From: Bacteroidota bacterium
GTDB lineage: Bacteria > Bacteroidota > Bacteroidia > Sphingobacteriales > Sphingobacteriaceae
Direction of reading: 5' to 3'
Assembly: GCA_026224775.1 (NCBI GenBank)
Contig: JAMFRP010000038.1
Span: forward strand, 1-64,000
DNA: 64,000 nt
Shown here: positions 16,328-25,315 of the stretch, piece by piece
Numbering within the stretch: position 1 is the stretch's first letter
Layout of the letters: every line of letters begins with the position of its first letter
Position numbers and translations under genes: made by a program
Notes under the pieces: model-generated
Seen by the model: only the letters and a program-made list of their open reading frames with translations
Database searches by the model: none
Told to the model about the DNA's origin: nothing

Positions 16328-18058
16328 TTAATTTGTTTTCTTTTCTAATTCCTCAATTTGGCTCGCAAAGTAACGGCTTTTTTCCGGGAATTTCAACATC
16401 AATTTTTTATAAGTGGCTATAGCCTTAGGATATAGCATTTGGTCAATATAAATCTGTGCAAGTGTTTCGCTTACAAGGTCGGCCTGGTCTTCAGAACTTT
16501 TTTTGGCTTTGTTCTCATTATCCAGTTTTTCGCCGGTTTGCGGCTTTATTTGCGGCACTTCCTGTATAAAGCGTTCAATTATTTTATCCTCTTTTACTTT
16601 CGGATTAAACGCTATAGGCTGATCGAAAGTATGTTTTTCCAGATCTTCAACCGAAGTAAGGTGAAAAATATTTTCGACATACTGCTGCTGTAATTCATCT
16701 GGCTGATTGGGATTTTGCTTGATGCTTTGACTGGTATCCAGCTTAAACTCTACATAAGGCTGGTATATGCCTGAATGCTCCTTACGTGTTTTATCCAACC
16801 ACCACATAAAGCTGTATGGCATTTTTTCGTCGTGATATTTTGAAACGGTAATGTAAGGCTCTTCTTTTTTAACAGATGTATTGTTTTCAGGTACAGGAGC
16901 AATGGCAGGTTCAAAAGAAACTCTTGTTTGCGTTTCCTCAACATTTTTTCCGACTGGCTCTTTATGCTCGCGAAAAGCTTTATCAAACACAAAAAAATCA
17001 GTAGAAACAATATTGTTCATGATCAACTTTTCGGCCTCATCATTCATATCAACCTTACGGTCGGTATTTGCCGCTGGTTCTTGCCTGGCGGTGGCAGGCT
17101 GACCTTCGGCCAATGCATCCGCGAACGGCGGAACATAATGTTCGGTTGCCGCTGGTTCTTCCTGCTGCTTCGCGAAAATATCCTCATTAGCCAGGTTTAT
17201 ATCATCAATGCTTACAATTTCGTCGTAAACATCATCATTAATCGGTTGGATAAAATACGAATCTAACTCCTCAAGCGGGATTTCCTGCTCAACAATATTA
17301 TCTTCCCGCTCTATCAGTCCATCCAAAACAGGGACAGGTTCATTAATCTGCGCAGGAGTTTTAGTGTTGACTTCCGGTTCTTCGTCCTCATCAATTTCGA
17401 TCTCGTTATAAGGGGTCTGCTCCAATACCGAATCTTTTTGTTCGGTAAGCGGCGGAAGATCCTCTACCTCACTAGCAGGCAACTCTACATCCTGGCCTTC
17501 CGGCTGTATTTCCTTATTATGGAACACACCTTCTACCGGAGCTATTTCTTCATAAATTTCCGGGGCTTCTTCCTCATGTATTTTAACAGGGTTTGGATGG
17601 GCATCGGTATGAATTATTGGCGCTTCAGTAATTTCTTCCGTTACCGGGAAATCCTCTTCTTCCTGCCATGGGGCTAAAAGCAATTCATTGGTGTGGCCGT
17701 CAATTTCAGCCTCAACAGTGTGGGCATCATTAGTATTTGCAGTTGAATTATTTGATTTAATTATTTGCTCCGCAGATACTATTGATAAGCTATCAGCATC
17801 ATGCGTTAATTTATACAAAACCCTGGGGTTAGCGTAAGCTACAGCCTGGTTTAAATTTTCGCCATCGGTAGCATGCACTAGTAATGCATGCAAAATGCCG
17901 CTCTGCGGATTTTCGGCAATTAATTGCTGTAAATTGTACGCGTGTTCTCCGTGCTTACCAGCCGGATTGGCTAATAAGTCCCATAAAAGTTGGGTCCTGG
18001 TATTGTTTACTTGCTGATCCACTTGGGTTGAAACTACGAATTGCTTACCAATTTGCAA
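16328..18058 (-). CDS. Acidic TPR-tailed hypothetical protein
   Basis: I do not recognise this 576-residue protein as a named family. Residues ~130-330 are very rich in Glu, Asp, Pro and Ile, hence probably disordered. The C-terminus holds a TPR-like helical pair (LVSETLAQIYIDQMLYPKAI then ATYKKLMLKFPEKSRYF). No signal peptide or membrane helix is seen, so it is probably cytoplasmic. It lies between lptE and secG. The longest frame starts at a TTG overlapping the lptE end by 14 nt; a GTG at 18022 is an alternative. An envelope-biogenesis role is inferred from position only. Confidence 0.75.
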   Translation of the reverse strand: MQIGKQFVVSTQVDQQVNNTRTQLLWDLLANPAGKHGEHAYNLQQLIAENPQSGILHALLVHATDGENLNQAVAYANPRVLYKLTHDADSLSIVSAEQIIKSNNSTANTNDAHTVEAEIDGHTNELLLAPWQEEEDFPVTEEITEAPIIHTDAHPNPVKIHEEEAPEIYEEIAPVEGVFHNKEIQPEGQDVELPASEVEDLPPLTEQKDSVLEQTPYNEIEIDEDEEPEVNTKTPAQINEPVPVLDGLIEREDNIVEQEIPLEELDSYFIQPINDDVYDEIVSIDDINLANEDIFAKQQEEPAATEHYVPPFADALAEGQPATARQEPAANTDRKVDMNDEAEKLIMNNIVSTDFFVFDKAFREHKEPVGKNVEETQTRVSFEPAIAPVPENNTSVKKEEPYITVSKYHDEKMPYSFMWWLDKTRKEHSGIYQPYVEFKLDTSQSIKQNPNQPDELQQQYVENIFHLTSVEDLEKHTFDQPIAFNPKVKEDKIIERFIQEVPQIKPQTGEKLDNENKAKKSSEDQADLVSETLAQIYIDQMLYPKAIATYKKLMLKFPEKSRYFASQIEELEKKTN

Positions 18059-18557
18059 AGGCTTTGTTAAAAATATCTTCGGTTATCTGTGTAATCAGCG
18101 CTGGTACCAGGGTATTTTGCTGCGAAGCAATATCGCCGGTAAAGTTTTTTGATTCGCTGAACGACTGATCGTAGTTGTCCTTTTTATCTACATTATTGGT
18201 ATATTTTACCTCAACCGTAATAGTTAAAGCTGATGCACCTGCAATTGGCGGGGCGTTGTTAGTTGTTGCCTGTATAGAGGCCGGGGCGATGCTGTAACCT
18301 GTAATACTACCCGTCATAACCGCGTCGGCCTGCTCAGTACGTACAATAGCAAGACTGGTTGTTGAACGGATACGGGACTTTAATGCTTCGGTAAAATCCT
18401 GGCTCAGGGTTGGTAAAACGTATGGCGCGGTATTTTCAAAATACCCAATATTAATTGTTTTTAACCCTTGTGTTGATGCACCATTTAATTTAATACTGCA
18501 TGATTGTGCCGAGAAAACCATGATAACGGCAGCTAATATCCCAAATACACTCTTCAT
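18045..18557 (-). CDS. lptE: LptE family LPS-assembly lipoprotein
   Basis: LptE plugs the LptD barrel that inserts lipopolysaccharide into the outer membrane. The 170-residue protein has a lipoprotein signal ending in AQSC (Cys20 when started at the ATG at 18557), then SIKLNGAST and the fold core GYFENTAPYVLPTLSQDFTE. GSITGYSIAP and a Ser/Thr-rich strand region follow. The ATG is preferred to a TTG one codon upstream. It is squeezed between the sigma-54 activator (3 nt upstream) and the TPR gene (overlapping), so these genes share a transcript. LptD is not in the window. Confidence 0.88.
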   Translation of the reverse strand: MKSVFGILAAVIMVFSAQSCSIKLNGASTQGLKTINIGYFENTAPYVLPTLSQDFTEALKSRIRSTTSLAIVRTEQADAVMTGSITGYSIAPASIQATTNNAPPIAGASALTITVEVKYTNNVDKKDNYDQSFSESKNFTGDIASQQNTLVPALITQITEDIFNKAFANW

Positions 18558-18560
18558 CAA

Positions 18561-19802
18561 TTATAAATCTAATTCTTTTATTTTACGGTATAGTGTTCTT
18601 TCTGATATGCCCAGCTCATTAGCGGCAAGTTTACGCTTTCCTTTGTGTTTTTTTAAGGCTTTGCGTATCAGGTCGGATTCCTTTTCAATTAATGATAGTG
18701 ATTCTTCAACTTCTTCAGCATCATGGGTTATATTGAAAGCATCCGGCTTGTTATTATTATTAATAACGGGCTGCTGAATAGTAAATTGTGACTCATGACT
18801 ATTGCCCGGCATTTCAATATCGCGGTAAAGCTGGTTAATAGCCTGCTGATTATTGGCAAACGCGGGGGCTACGCCACCATGTTCCACAATATCGGCAACC
18901 AGTTTTTTAAGTTCCACCATATCACGCTTCATATCAAACAAAACCTTGTATAATATATCACGCTCGGAGAAATCCTCTTTACCCGGATGCTCAACACGCA
19001 TAGGTAAGTTTCTGCCGCTTACTTCGTGTGGGATGTAGGTAAGCAATATTGGGCCTGTAATTACATGGTTAGTTTCCAGTACAGCCAATTGCTCGGCCAT
19101 GTTTTTTAGCTGGCGTACGTTACCTGGCCATGAATAATTGATAAGTACCTGTTGCGCCTCTTCGTCCAGTTGGATTGGCGGGGTGCGATATTTAGCGGTA
19201 AAATCAGATGTAAACTTGCGGAATAGCAGGTAAATATCTTCCTTCCTATCACGCAATGGCGGTATGCGTAATGGAACGGTATTTAAACGATAGTAAAGAT
19301 CCTCACGGAATTTTCCGCTTTTTACAGCTTCGTAAACATCAACATTAGTGGCTGCTATGACCCTCACGTTGGTTTTCTCTACTTTGGATGATCCTACCTT
19401 GATAAATTGGCCCGACTCCAATACACGCAGTAAACGTGCTTGTGTACCTAATGGCATTTCGGCAATCTCATCTAAAAAGATAGTACCACCGCTTACGGTT
19501 TCAAAATAACCTTTACGTTCGCCAACAGCACCCGTGTAGGCACCTTTCTCATGACCGAATAATTCGGAATCAATCGTACCTTCAGGTATCGCGCCACAGT
19601 TAACCGCAATGAACGGACCATGCTTACGCGGGCTCATTTGGTGAATAATATGCGAAAACACCTCCTTACCACTACCACTTTCGCCTGTAATCAGTACCGA
19701 AATATCAGTAGGCGCCACCTGGTTGGCAATATTTATAGCCCGGTTTAACAAAGGCGAATTGCCAATGATACCGAAGCGTTGTTTAATTTCTTGTATCTCC
19801 AT
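18561..19802 (-). CDS. Sigma-54-dependent transcriptional activator (no receiver domain)
   Basis: This is an AAA+ enhancer-binding protein that opens sigma-54 promoters. The central domain starts almost at residue 1: Walker A GESGSGKE at 40-47, sigma-54 contact loop GAYTGA at 87-92, and Walker B GGTIFLDEI at 105-113. The C-terminal Fis-type helix-turn-helix reads RKLAANELGISERTLYRKIK. There is no N-terminal receiver, GAF or PAS domain, so its activity must be set by another protein, by expression level, or be constitutive. It sits between miaB and lptE. Its targets are unknown; I saw no convincing -24/-12 site nearby. Confidence 0.92.
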   Translation of the reverse strand: MEIQEIKQRFGIIGNSPLLNRAINIANQVAPTDISVLITGESGSGKEVFSHIIHQMSPRKHGPFIAVNCGAIPEGTIDSELFGHEKGAYTGAVGERKGYFETVSGGTIFLDEIAEMPLGTQARLLRVLESGQFIKVGSSKVEKTNVRVIAATNVDVYEAVKSGKFREDLYYRLNTVPLRIPPLRDRKEDIYLLFRKFTSDFTAKYRTPPIQLDEEAQQVLINYSWPGNVRQLKNMAEQLAVLETNHVITGPILLTYIPHEVSGRNLPMRVEHPGKEDFSERDILYKVLFDMKRDMVELKKLVADIVEHGGVAPAFANNQQAINQLYRDIEMPGNSHESQFTIQQPVINNNNKPDAFNITHDAEEVEESLSLIEKESDLIRKALKKHKGKRKLAANELGISERTLYRKIKELDL

Positions 19803-19816
19803 TTTGTTTGGTGAGT

Positions 19817-19843
19817 GGTTGATTGGGTTGATTCAGTTGATTA
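19817..19843. repeat. Three tandem 9-bp units upstream of the sigma-54 activator
   Basis: GGTTGATTG, GGTTGATTC and AGTTGATTA stand in tandem, 14 bp before the activator's start codon on its upstream side. Similar TTGATT-rich sequence occurs after dxs at 61946-62078. It may be simple repeat expansion or a binding-site array. Confidence 0.5.
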
Positions 19844-19894
19844 GTTTTTCTATAATCGTCTTATATCGACCTACAACTCAGTCCAACTTAAAAT

Positions 19895-21418
19895 TTATTC
19901 TATTACGCTACCCATTAATGTTGCTGTTGTGCAACGCTCAATAAGCACATTCACATACTCTCCGGGTTTATAACCTTCTCCTACCGGGAAAATAACCATC
20001 ATATTTTGATCGCTTCTTCCTGCGTAATCATTTTTTGATTTTTTTGAGAAGCCTTCGATCAATACCTTTTGCGTAGTACCTATTAATGCTAACAAACGAA
20101 CATGCGAATGTTGTTGTTGTTTGGCTACTACTTCCTGCAAACGGCGAAGTTTTACATCCTCAGGAATATCATCAGCATAACGTTTCGCGGCTAATGTGCC
20201 TGGTCTTTCGGAGTACATGAACATGTAGGCAAAGTAAAATTGCACATAGTCCATCATGCTCAGTGTTTCCTGATGCTCTTCTTCTGTTTCGGTGCAAAAA
20301 CCGGTGATCATATCGGTTGATATGGCACAACCAGGTATGATGCGATTAATAGCATCAACACGATTTATGTACCACTCACGGTCATAAGTCCGGTTCATTA
20401 GTTTAAGCACCCTGCTGTTACCCGATTGTATAGGAAGATGAATATAGTTGCAAATATTATCGTATTTGGCAATGGTGTATAACACATCATCTGTAATATC
20501 TTTTGGATGCGATGTTGAAAAGCGAACGCGTAATTCAGGGCTGATGAGGGCTACCATTTCGAGCAACTCAGCAAATGAAACACCGGCTTTGCTATGGTCA
20601 ACCGGATTTATTCCGCTTATATCCTCGCCAGATGCAAGTACCTTATCCAAAAGATCCATTCCTAATACCGGTTTTTCGATTTCAGCAATAACCTTTTCAG
20701 TTTCGGGTGCCCATTTGTAGCTATCTACATTTTGGCCAAGCAATGTTACCTCGCGATAGCCTTTATCAAACAATTCACGGCACTCATTAACAATAGATTG
20801 AGGCTCACGGCTACGCTCGCGACCACGGGTAAACGGCACTACGCAAAACGAACACATATTATCGCAGCCACGCATAATGGATACAAAAGCATTTATGCCG
20901 TTGCTGTTTAAACGTACCGGGCTAATATCTGCATAAGTTTCCTCGCGGGATAGCAATACGTTTACTGCACGCTGACCATCGTCAACCTTATCAATCAAAT
21001 TAGGCAGGTCGCGGTAGGCATCGGGGCCTACAACTACATCCACTAATTTTTCTTCCTCTAAAAATTTTGATTTTAACCTTTCGGCCATGCAACCCAGCAC
21101 GCCAACCACCATTCCGGGGTTTTTAGCTTTCGCGCCTGCAAATTCTTTCAGGCGGTTACGCACACGTACTTCTGCATTCTCGCGTATGGAGCAGGTGTTG
21201 ATGAATACCACATCGGCAGCGGTAAAATCGCCGGTGGTTTCAAAACCGCTTTCTGTTAAAATAGATGCAACTATCTCACTGTCAGAAAAATTCATCGCGC
21301 AGCCATAGCTTTCAATATACAGCTTGCGACCACTATTTTTCCCTGGAATTGGTTCTAATACCAATGCCTCACCCTGCCTGCTTTCGTCGTGCGTCTTATC
21401 CGGAACTAACAAATCCAT
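19895..21418 (-). CDS. miaB: tRNA 2-methylthio-N6-isopentenyladenosine synthase MiaB
   Basis: MiaB methylthiolates A37 of tRNAs that read UNN codons, using two 4Fe-4S clusters. Auxiliary-cluster cysteines are Cys40 (SYGCAMN), Cys76 (NTCSIRE) and Cys110 (LGCMAER). The radical-SAM cysteines are 185, 189 and 192 in CDNMCSFC. A TRAM-like C-terminal domain follows. At 507 residues it is longer than E. coli MiaB because of about 43 extra residues at 236-278 (from WAPETEK to SKAG) within the radical-SAM domain. A TATTTTTG box lies 24 nt upstream of the ATG. It heads the run miaB-activator-lptE-TPR-secG. Confidence 0.95.
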   Translation of the reverse strand: MDLLVPDKTHDESRQGEALVLEPIPGKNSGRKLYIESYGCAMNFSDSEIVASILTESGFETTGDFTAADVVFINTCSIRENAEVRVRNRLKEFAGAKAKNPGMVVGVLGCMAERLKSKFLEEEKLVDVVVGPDAYRDLPNLIDKVDDGQRAVNVLLSREETYADISPVRLNSNGINAFVSIMRGCDNMCSFCVVPFTRGRERSREPQSIVNECRELFDKGYREVTLLGQNVDSYKWAPETEKVIAEIEKPVLGMDLLDKVLASGEDISGINPVDHSKAGVSFAELLEMVALISPELRVRFSTSHPKDITDDVLYTIAKYDNICNYIHLPIQSGNSRVLKLMNRTYDREWYINRVDAINRIIPGCAISTDMITGFCTETEEEHQETLSMMDYVQFYFAYMFMYSERPGTLAAKRYADDIPEDVKLRRLQEVVAKQQQHSHVRLLALIGTTQKVLIEGFSKKSKNDYAGRSDQNMMVIFPVGEGYKPGEYVNVLIERCTTATLMGSVIE

Positions 21419-21442
21419 CGTGTCTTTTTAGAATTTAGTCTG

Positions 21443-21450
21443 CAAAAATA
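21443..21450 (-). promoter_or_regulatory. Predicted -7 box (TATTTTTG) of miaB
   Basis: The minus strand carries TATTTTTG, an exact TAnnTTTG match, 24 nt before the miaB ATG. A short leader of about 20 nt would result. A -33 box at the usual distance is not evident. Confidence 0.5.
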
Positions 21451-21539
21451 CATAAAATTCATATATAGCGTGACATCTTGTCAGCAAATTAACAAAAACC
21501 TTACTTTGTTGTTACTCCGTATATTGAAAAAGCGATAGA

Positions 21540-23408
21540 ATGAAAAAAGACGAAACCACCCACAAAAAAGGATTTGCCCGATGGCCTTTAGTAATAACAC
21601 TTATTATAGTGCTATTTGTAGCCGGTGGATACTATGCTTACCAAAAATATATAGCCGCAAACCGCTGGAAACCATTGTTGCAAGCTGAATTAAAAGAGTT
21701 GGTTTTAAAATCGACCGATAGCCTTTACCATATTGAGTATTCGGATTTTGATTTGAATATCACTTCGGGCGACGCGACGTTGACCGATTTTAAGCTGATA
21801 CCCGATACAGCTATTTACAACAAACTAGTAGTCTTAAAAAAAGCACCTGATAATTTATTTACCCTGAGCGTAAAAAAACTCAGCATTAATAATTTAGGAG
21901 CGGTTAAAGCTTATAAAGAAAAAATACTGAACATCAGCAGTATCACCATTGAAAACCCAAGCCTTACCGTGGTAAACAAACGCTTTAAATTTAATGATAC
22001 CGTAAAAGTGGGCAAACCCAAAAACCCTTATGAACTGATAAAAAACACCTTTAAACAATTGCATATCGATTCGATTTCGCTAAAGGATATTAGCTTGAAT
22101 TATATCAACAAAAGCAATCCAGTTGAGAAACACACGGCTTTAAAACATTTGAATATTAATATTTCGGATGTGGTGATTGATTCGCTATCAGATAAAGATA
22201 CCAGTCGCTTTTATTACACTAAAGGAGTTGACATTACGATTAAGGATTATAAAATAGCTACGCCGGATAGTTTATATAAAGCTGCTATCAACCAGATCTA
22301 TTTTTCGACTTCAAAAAGGGTGATCTATTTAGACGGGGTTTCGTTTTTGCCTAGGTATAACAAGACTGACTTTTACCTTAAAACGCATGAAGCCGCGGGC
22401 GATATTTATACACTAAAATTTAACCGGATAGCCATAAATGATATTAACCTGCAGGAGTTTCTACGTGACCAGATTTTATATGCAGGCACCCTTGATATTG
22501 CCAACGCCAGCGTACAGATATACAGTAACAATGCTTACAAAGGCATAAAATCCATCAAGATAGGCAAGGATCCGGAGCAATCCTTACAAAATGTAGCGCT
22601 GGATATGCAATTGAAACGCATCAATATAAAAAATACGCTGATTAGCTATGCGGAATCGGATGCGACATCGGGTTATACCGGAGTTATTACGTTTAATCAT
22701 ACCAACGGTGTTATATATAACGTTACTAATGATGACGATATTAAAAAGGTGAACCCTTATATGATCGCCCATATTAATACTCGTTTTATGAACGCGGCTA
22801 ATTTAAATGTGAATTTTAAATTTGATTTAAATTCAAAAATAGGCGCGTTTAACTACTCGGGTACTTTAGGCAAATTTGATGGCCGTGTAATGGATAAGCT
22901 GGTAAGGCCGTTAGCCTTGGTACATGTACAATCAGCTGATATTCAAAAACTTCATTTTAATGTAGATGCCAGTAATTATAGAGGCAAGGGCCAGCTGGAG
23001 TTTTATTATAAAAACCTGAACGTGCAGTTACTTAAAAAGGTTGAAGGCAAAGCCGGATTGCAAACACAAGGTTTTATATCCAAATTAGCAAATACCTTGA
23101 TTATTGAAGATGAAAATCCGGATAAGAAGGGTATATTTAGGCCAGGGCCGATTGATATAAAACGCGACCCGAGAGTGTCCTTCTTTAGCTTCCTGTACAA
23201 AGCATTATTAGACGGGTTAAAACCCAGTGTGGGGTTTGATAAAAAAACAGAGGGTAAGGTTAATAAAGCCATTGTAAAGGTTAACAACCTGGTTGATGAG
23301 TTTAAAGCATATAAAGCTAATCGTCAAATCAAGAAAGAAGAACGCCAGCAGGCACGCGAGGCTAAAAAAGAAGCCAAAATGCAAAAGGATTCAACTAAAA
23401 ATAAATAA
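21540..23408 (+). CDS. AsmA-like membrane-anchored envelope protein, copy 1
   Basis: The 622-residue protein has a short basic cytoplasmic start, one membrane helix (about residues 16-34, WPLVITLIIVLFVAGGYYA), and a long periplasmic region of alternating beta-strands. It ends in a lysine/arginine-rich tail (RQIKKEERQQAREAKKEAK). Phrases such as TLTDFKLIPDTAIYNKL, ITIENPSLTVVNKRF and VRPLALVHVQSADIQKLHF fit the AsmA/DUF748 style of beta-rich envelope proteins implicated in phospholipid or outer-membrane traffic. I assign this by architecture, not by a named family. It is clearly homologous to the next gene and overlaps it in TAATG. Confidence 0.72.
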   Translation: MKKDETTHKKGFARWPLVITLIIVLFVAGGYYAYQKYIAANRWKPLLQAELKELVLKSTDSLYHIEYSDFDLNITSGDATLTDFKLIPDTAIYNKLVVLKKAPDNLFTLSVKKLSINNLGAVKAYKEKILNISSITIENPSLTVVNKRFKFNDTVKVGKPKNPYELIKNTFKQLHIDSISLKDISLNYINKSNPVEKHTALKHLNINISDVVIDSLSDKDTSRFYYTKGVDITIKDYKIATPDSLYKAAINQIYFSTSKRVIYLDGVSFLPRYNKTDFYLKTHEAAGDIYTLKFNRIAINDINLQEFLRDQILYAGTLDIANASVQIYSNNAYKGIKSIKIGKDPEQSLQNVALDMQLKRINIKNTLISYAESDATSGYTGVITFNHTNGVIYNVTNDDDIKKVNPYMIAHINTRFMNAANLNVNFKFDLNSKIGAFNYSGTLGKFDGRVMDKLVRPLALVHVQSADIQKLHFNVDASNYRGKGQLEFYYKNLNVQLLKKVEGKAGLQTQGFISKLANTLIIEDENPDKKGIFRPGPIDIKRDPRVSFFSFLYKALLDGLKPSVGFDKKTEGKVNKAIVKVNNLVDEFKAYKANRQIKKEERQQAREAKKEAKMQKDSTKNK

Positions 23409-25219
23409 TGGCGTTTAGATTTTTAAAACTAAAAAGGAACAAATTAGGCCTGGAGATTTTAGCAGTGTTTGTTACCGTATTTTTAGTTTTAGCGTTTTTC
23501 ATCAATTTATATTGGTCGCCTATTTTAGCGCAAAAAATAAGGGATGCCGTTTTAAACGGTAGCGATAGCTTATATAAAGCTGATTTTTCTAAAGCAGAGT
23601 TGCATATACTCCACGGTAATATCATTTTTTATAATATTGCCATTGAGCCCGATACCGCAGTGTACAACCGTATGTGTCGCGAACATCGCGCGCCAAATAA
23701 CCTGATTGAACTGCACGTACGGCGGTTGATATTAACCAGCATACACCCTTTTAAACTTTATTTCAGGCATCAATTGGATATAGGCGAGGTTATTTTGAAT
23801 GACCCCAACCTGCATGTAACTTATAAACTTAACCAAACCAAAGACACGATAATTAACGATAACCGAACGGCCTGGCAAAAAATATCAAAAAGCCTAAGCT
23901 CTATCCATATTGGCGATGTCTTTTTAAACGATATTAAGTTTAAGTATGATGATTATTCAGGCAACAAACTGGTTATATCTGAACTAAAGGAAATGAGTTT
24001 CAGCGCCAGCGACCTGCTTATTGATTCGGCTACGCAAAAAGATAAATCGAGGCTTTTGTATTGCAAAGAGATTATAGCCGAGCTTCACAATTATAAAGGC
24101 AAAACAGCTGATGGGTTGTACACTTATAGGGCTGACCATGTGAAGCTATCTACCTTAACCTCGAACCTAACTATAAAGGGGCTTACTTTAGAACCTGTTA
24201 ACGCTAAGACTTTTTTTAACAGAACCGCAAAAGACAGATATTCCTTTCAGCTGGATTCATTGGTATTAAACCATTTTGATTATTTAGCTTATCACCGTTT
24301 CCGAACGTTCAGCGTATCATCGATGGTGGCCTCCAACGGAACATTTGCATTGCTTAATAACCCTAATAAGGTAACCGACCCAACAGCGGATAAATCCGGC
24401 AGTTTCCCAGCGCATGCCCTAGCCGAGATTAAAACTGATTTAAGGATTGACACGGCTTACATTCATAATGTAACCGTTACTTATAGCGAGTATAATGCTA
24501 AATCATATCAAACAGGCACCATATCTTTTAACAATACTTCGGGCAAGTTTTTGAATATCACCAATAACAAAATCGCCCTCGACAAAAACAATATCTGCAC
24601 GGCACAATTAACTACCCATTTTATGAACAGGGGAAGGCTTAATTTACTATTCAATATTAACCTTACCGACCCTGAGATGCCTTACAATTATAAAGGCGAC
24701 CTGGGGCCCATGAATATGGGAAACCTGAATACCGCTACTATGCCTTTGGCCATGGTAAAAATAACAGATGGCAATATTAAAAGCTTTGATTTTGATATTA
24801 CCGCCAACAGCAAAATATCAAAAGGCAGGGTAACGCTTTTGTATAATGGTTTAAAGGTTAAATTATTGACACCAGATACGGCATTCAATGGCTTTAGTGG
24901 CAAACTAATTGAATCGTTATACGCCAATATATTCATCATTAAGCATAATAACCCTGATTATGATGGTGATGCACCAAGAACATTTTATGTAGATTATGTT
25001 CGGCCTAAATCGTCGCCATTTTTCAAAACCATTTGGAACACCTTGCTTACCGGCATAAAACCCGCGGCAGGTCTGGATGAGAAAACTATAAAGGTTACCG
25101 AAGCCAAAATGGAAGAAGCCAGTACGGATAAGCAAATAAGGCTCACCAAAAAAGCCGCCCGCCAAAAACGCCGCGCCGAAAAAAAGGCAGCAAAGGCGTT
25201 GAAAAAAGCAGGGAAGTAA
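23408..25219 (+). CDS. AsmA-like membrane-anchored envelope protein, copy 2
   Basis: The 603-residue protein is a paralog of the preceding gene. It has one N-terminal membrane helix (LEILAVFVTVFLVLAFFINL), the shared block SDSLYKADFSKAELHILHGN, then ITLEP-type strand repeats, MPLAMVKITDGNIKSFDFD and a C-terminal Lys/Arg tail (KAARQKRRAEKKAAKALKK). The two share the same order of motifs throughout, so they arose by tandem duplication. The ATG overlaps the previous stop by one base, which points to coupled synthesis and perhaps a heteromer (inference). The gene is followed by a 38-bp palindromic element and the convergent sprA. Confidence 0.72.
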   Translation: MAFRFLKLKRNKLGLEILAVFVTVFLVLAFFINLYWSPILAQKIRDAVLNGSDSLYKADFSKAELHILHGNIIFYNIAIEPDTAVYNRMCREHRAPNNLIELHVRRLILTSIHPFKLYFRHQLDIGEVILNDPNLHVTYKLNQTKDTIINDNRTAWQKISKSLSSIHIGDVFLNDIKFKYDDYSGNKLVISELKEMSFSASDLLIDSATQKDKSRLLYCKEIIAELHNYKGKTADGLYTYRADHVKLSTLTSNLTIKGLTLEPVNAKTFFNRTAKDRYSFQLDSLVLNHFDYLAYHRFRTFSVSSMVASNGTFALLNNPNKVTDPTADKSGSFPAHALAEIKTDLRIDTAYIHNVTVTYSEYNAKSYQTGTISFNNTSGKFLNITNNKIALDKNNICTAQLTTHFMNRGRLNLLFNINLTDPEMPYNYKGDLGPMNMGNLNTATMPLAMVKITDGNIKSFDFDITANSKISKGRVTLLYNGLKVKLLTPDTAFNGFSGKLIESLYANIFIIKHNNPDYDGDAPRTFYVDYVRPKSSPFFKTIWNTLLTGIKPAAGLDEKTIKVTEAKMEEASTDKQIRLTKKAARQKRRAEKKAAKALKKAGK

Positions 25220-25275
25220 TACCCCCATCAGCCCAATCCAACCCTCCCCGGAAGGGATGGCTTCAAAAAAAGTTA

Positions 25276-25313
25276 GTTAAAGTCTCCCCTACCGGGGAAG
25301 ATTTAGAGGGGGC
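25276..25313. repeat. 38-bp palindrome-bearing repeat (copy A)
   Basis: The element contains CTCCCCTACCGGGGAAG and ends in AGAGGGGGCT, lying between convergent asmA-like copy 2 and sprA. The same sequence in inverted orientation, with a few substitutions, occurs at 44722-44759. The CCCC-loop-GGGG core could form a small hairpin. Confidence 0.65.
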
Positions 25314-25315
25314 TC

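Noticed and set aside
16439..17266. Plus-strand frames opposite the acidic TPR gene
   Set aside because: They mirror Glu/Pro-rich codons of the true gene and read as Phe/Leu-rich noise.
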